Positions 7,601 to 8,254 of a stretch of 8,254 nt of DNA are shown here, piece by piece. Source of the DNA: Cellvibrionales bacterium UBA2034 (GTDB lineage Bacteria; Pseudomonadota; Gammaproteobacteria; Pseudomonadales; UBA7239). The stretch covers positions 6,454 through 14,707 of the forward strand of contig DDBK01000159.1 of assembly GCA_002333095.1 (NCBI GenBank), written 5' to 3'. Position 1 is the stretch's first letter, and each line of letters opens with the position of its first letter. The translations under genes were made by a program, and so were the position numbers. The notes under the pieces are model-generated. The model did not search any database. It worked only from the letters and a program-made list of their open reading frames with translations, and was not told where the DNA came from.

Positions 7601-8254
7601 CCTGCACCAGTGCCTGCACCGGGAAAGGGGGCGATGGCGGTTGGATGGTTGTGCGTCTCCACTTTCATCAACAGGTGGATATCTTCCTGATGGGCAGCGT
7701 ATTCACCTGTCTCTGGATCGGGATAGAAGCGCCCGGCGCGCTGCCCGACCACGACAGCGGCATTATCGGAATAGGCCGACAGCACGTTTTCGCCACCTTG
7801 CTCATGGGTATTCCGGATCATTCCAAAGAGAGATTTTACTTGAGCTTTACCGTCTATCTGCCAGTCAGCATTGAATATTTTATGGCGGCAATGTTCCGAG
7901 TTTGCTTGTGCAAACATCATCAGCTCGACATCGACCGGGTTACGCCCCAACTGCACAAAGCTGCTGGTCAGGTAATCAATTTCATCATCCGCCAAGGCAA
8001 GCCCCAACTCGCGGTTGGCCGTGACGAGCGCTTCACGGCCACCACCAAGCACATCGACCGTGGTAGAAGGTTGCGGCTGATCTTGCACAAACAGGGCTTG
8101 CGCCGCGTCCAGGGTATCGAAAACGCTCTCGGTCATACGGTCATGCAGGATCGCCTTCACTGCTGCCGTCTGCTCCGGCGTCAGCTGGCCGTCCACATAA
8201 AAGGCCACCCCGCGCTCAAGCCGCCGCACACCTTGCAGGCCGCAATTGTGCGCA
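4630..8254 (-). CDS. purL: Phosphoribosylformylglycinamidine synthase, large fused form (5' end outside the window)
   Basis: PurL (FGAM synthase) converts formylglycinamide ribonucleotide, glutamine and ATP to formylglycinamidine ribonucleotide, the fourth step of purine synthesis. The frame is open to the right edge; the first full codon is 8253-8251 and the visible start AHNCGL matches an internal PurL segment. A GTG at 8229 is therefore internal, not the start. Numbered from that GTG, the segment [18 protein letters not shown] (106-123) and the metal/nucleotide site around [18 protein letters not shown] (191-208) mark the synthase half. The C-terminal class I glutaminase has its nucleophile Cys in GVCNGCQ (codon 5113-5115) and the His and Glu of PHPER (4738-4740 and 4732-4734). 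From the Cys to the C terminus is 160 residues and from Cys to His 125, the same as in the enteric enzyme (C1135, H1260), so roughly 90 N-terminal residues lie outside. This is the fused type, not the separate PurL/PurQ/PurS form. No frameshift is seen. Confidence 0.98.
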   Translation of the reverse strand, partial: AHNCGLQGVRRLERGVAFYVDGQLTPEQTAAVKAILHDRMTESVFDTLDAAQALFVQDQPQPSTTVDVLGGGREALVTANRELGLALADDEIDYLTSSFVQLGRNPVDVELMMFAQANSEHCRHKIFNADWQIDGKAQVKSLFGMIRNTHEQGGENVLSAYSDNAAVVVGQRAGRFYPDPETGEYAAHQEDIHLLMKVETHNHPTAIAPFPGAGTGAGGEIRDEGAVGRGSKPKVGLTGFSVSNLNIPGYQQPWEVDSTGNTYGKPGRIVSALDIMTEGPLGGAAFNNEFGRPNLCGYFRSFELAAEGPNGSEMRGYHKPIMIAGGYGNIRAGHVEKHPFAPGAKLIVLGGPAMQIGLGGGAASSMASGQSSEDLDFASVQRQNPEIERRCQEVIDRCWQLGEQNPIQFIHDVGAGGLSNALPELVKDGGTGGVFDLRAVHNDEPGMSPLAIWCNEAQERYVLAVKDEDLTQFDAICARERCPYAVVGTATAEKHLRVDDTHFGNAPVDLPMSLLFGKPPKMTRSFNRQPIVQKTFSANAIKIREAAERVLQLPAVASKNFLITIGDRSVTGMVARDQLVGPWQMPVADCAVTTVAYDTYCGEAMAMGERTPAALISAPASARLAIAEAITNIAATRIGQLSDIKLSANWMCAAGHPGEDEKLFDAVHTVGMELCPQLGITVPVGKDSMSMRTRWEDKGQEKSVTAPMSLIISAFAPVLDVRKTVTPQLVTDKGDTALFLLDLGNGKNRLGASALAQVFGQIGHESPDLDQPQQLASLFSLIQAALEQNLLLAYHDRSDGGLFVTLAEMAFAGHCGVNIETGHLGDDPLAILFSEEPGVVVQVLSEHIPLLTTLAEQYQLTGALHRIGHVAEDDHLHFSQGQNRLLHMSRKEALALWWETGYRIQAMRDNPVCAEQEKQTVLDNDNPGLSVSLTFDQNNNVAGAMIATGVRPRIAILREQGVNGQVEMAAAFDRAGFAAVDVHMSDILAGRVDLASFKGLAACGGFSYGDVLGAGEGWAKTILFNNKARDMFEQFFHRDDTFSLGVCNGCQMMSNLKTLMPGAEHWPRFVRNASEQFEARYVMVEVQHSASILLKGMAGSRMPITTAHGEGRAEFVGEKALQLLDQSGQVAMRYIDNYGTVTETFPANPNGSPLGITAVTNHDGRHTIMMPHPERVFRSVQHSWRPDGWQEEGPWMRLFRNARFWLK

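Noticed and set aside
8227..8229. GTG as the start codon of purL
   Set aside because: The frame continues upstream to the window edge with residues (AHNCGLQG) that match an internal part of PurL, so the real start is about 90 codons further out.
1..8254. Mobile element, CRISPR array, tRNA, attachment site or riboswitch
   Set aside because: No tandem spaced repeats, transposase-like frame, tRNA-like cloverleaf or long untranslated leader was seen; gaps between genes are 15 bases or less.

Overview
The window is a gap-free piece of a bacterial chromosome, most likely from Pseudomonadota (beta- or gammaproteobacteria). The evidence is a full-length 610-residue UvrC, a GacA/UvrY-type response regulator directly upstream of uvrC as in E. 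coli, and a long single-chain PurL with a fused glutaminase domain. Some PurL segments, such as the one around [17 protein letters not shown], look to me more betaproteobacterial than enterobacterial. That is an impression from memory, not a placement.

Left part (1-2080, plus strand): the 3' end of an operon that looks like specialised metabolism. It holds the C-terminal end of a cytochrome P450 (cut by the window edge exactly at its ExxR motif), a complete BAHD-like acyltransferase (HxxxD motif plus a DFxxG-like motif) and a small SnoaL/NTF2-fold protein. Both junctions are 4-base ATGA overlaps, so the three genes are probably co-transcribed and translationally coupled. A reasonable model is tailoring: the P450 oxidises a scaffold, the acyltransferase esterifies or amidates it, and the SnoaL-like protein cyclises, isomerises or otherwise handles an intermediate. 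The scaffold-building genes, if any, lie left of the window, and no product can be named.

Right part (2096-8254, minus strand): purL (5' end beyond the right edge), then a uvrY/gacA-type regulator, then uvrC, all read leftwards with gaps of 15 and 8 bases. This looks like one transcription unit joining purine synthesis, a global regulator of the Gac/Rsm type, and nucleotide excision repair. The two operons converge at about 2080-2096, where a short inverted repeat fills the 15-base gap.

There is no gene-free stretch longer than 15 bases. I saw no tRNA, rRNA, CRISPR array, insertion sequence, riboswitch or attachment site. The accessory interest is concentrated in the P450-acyltransferase-SnoaL cassette; the rest is housekeeping with a notable gene order.
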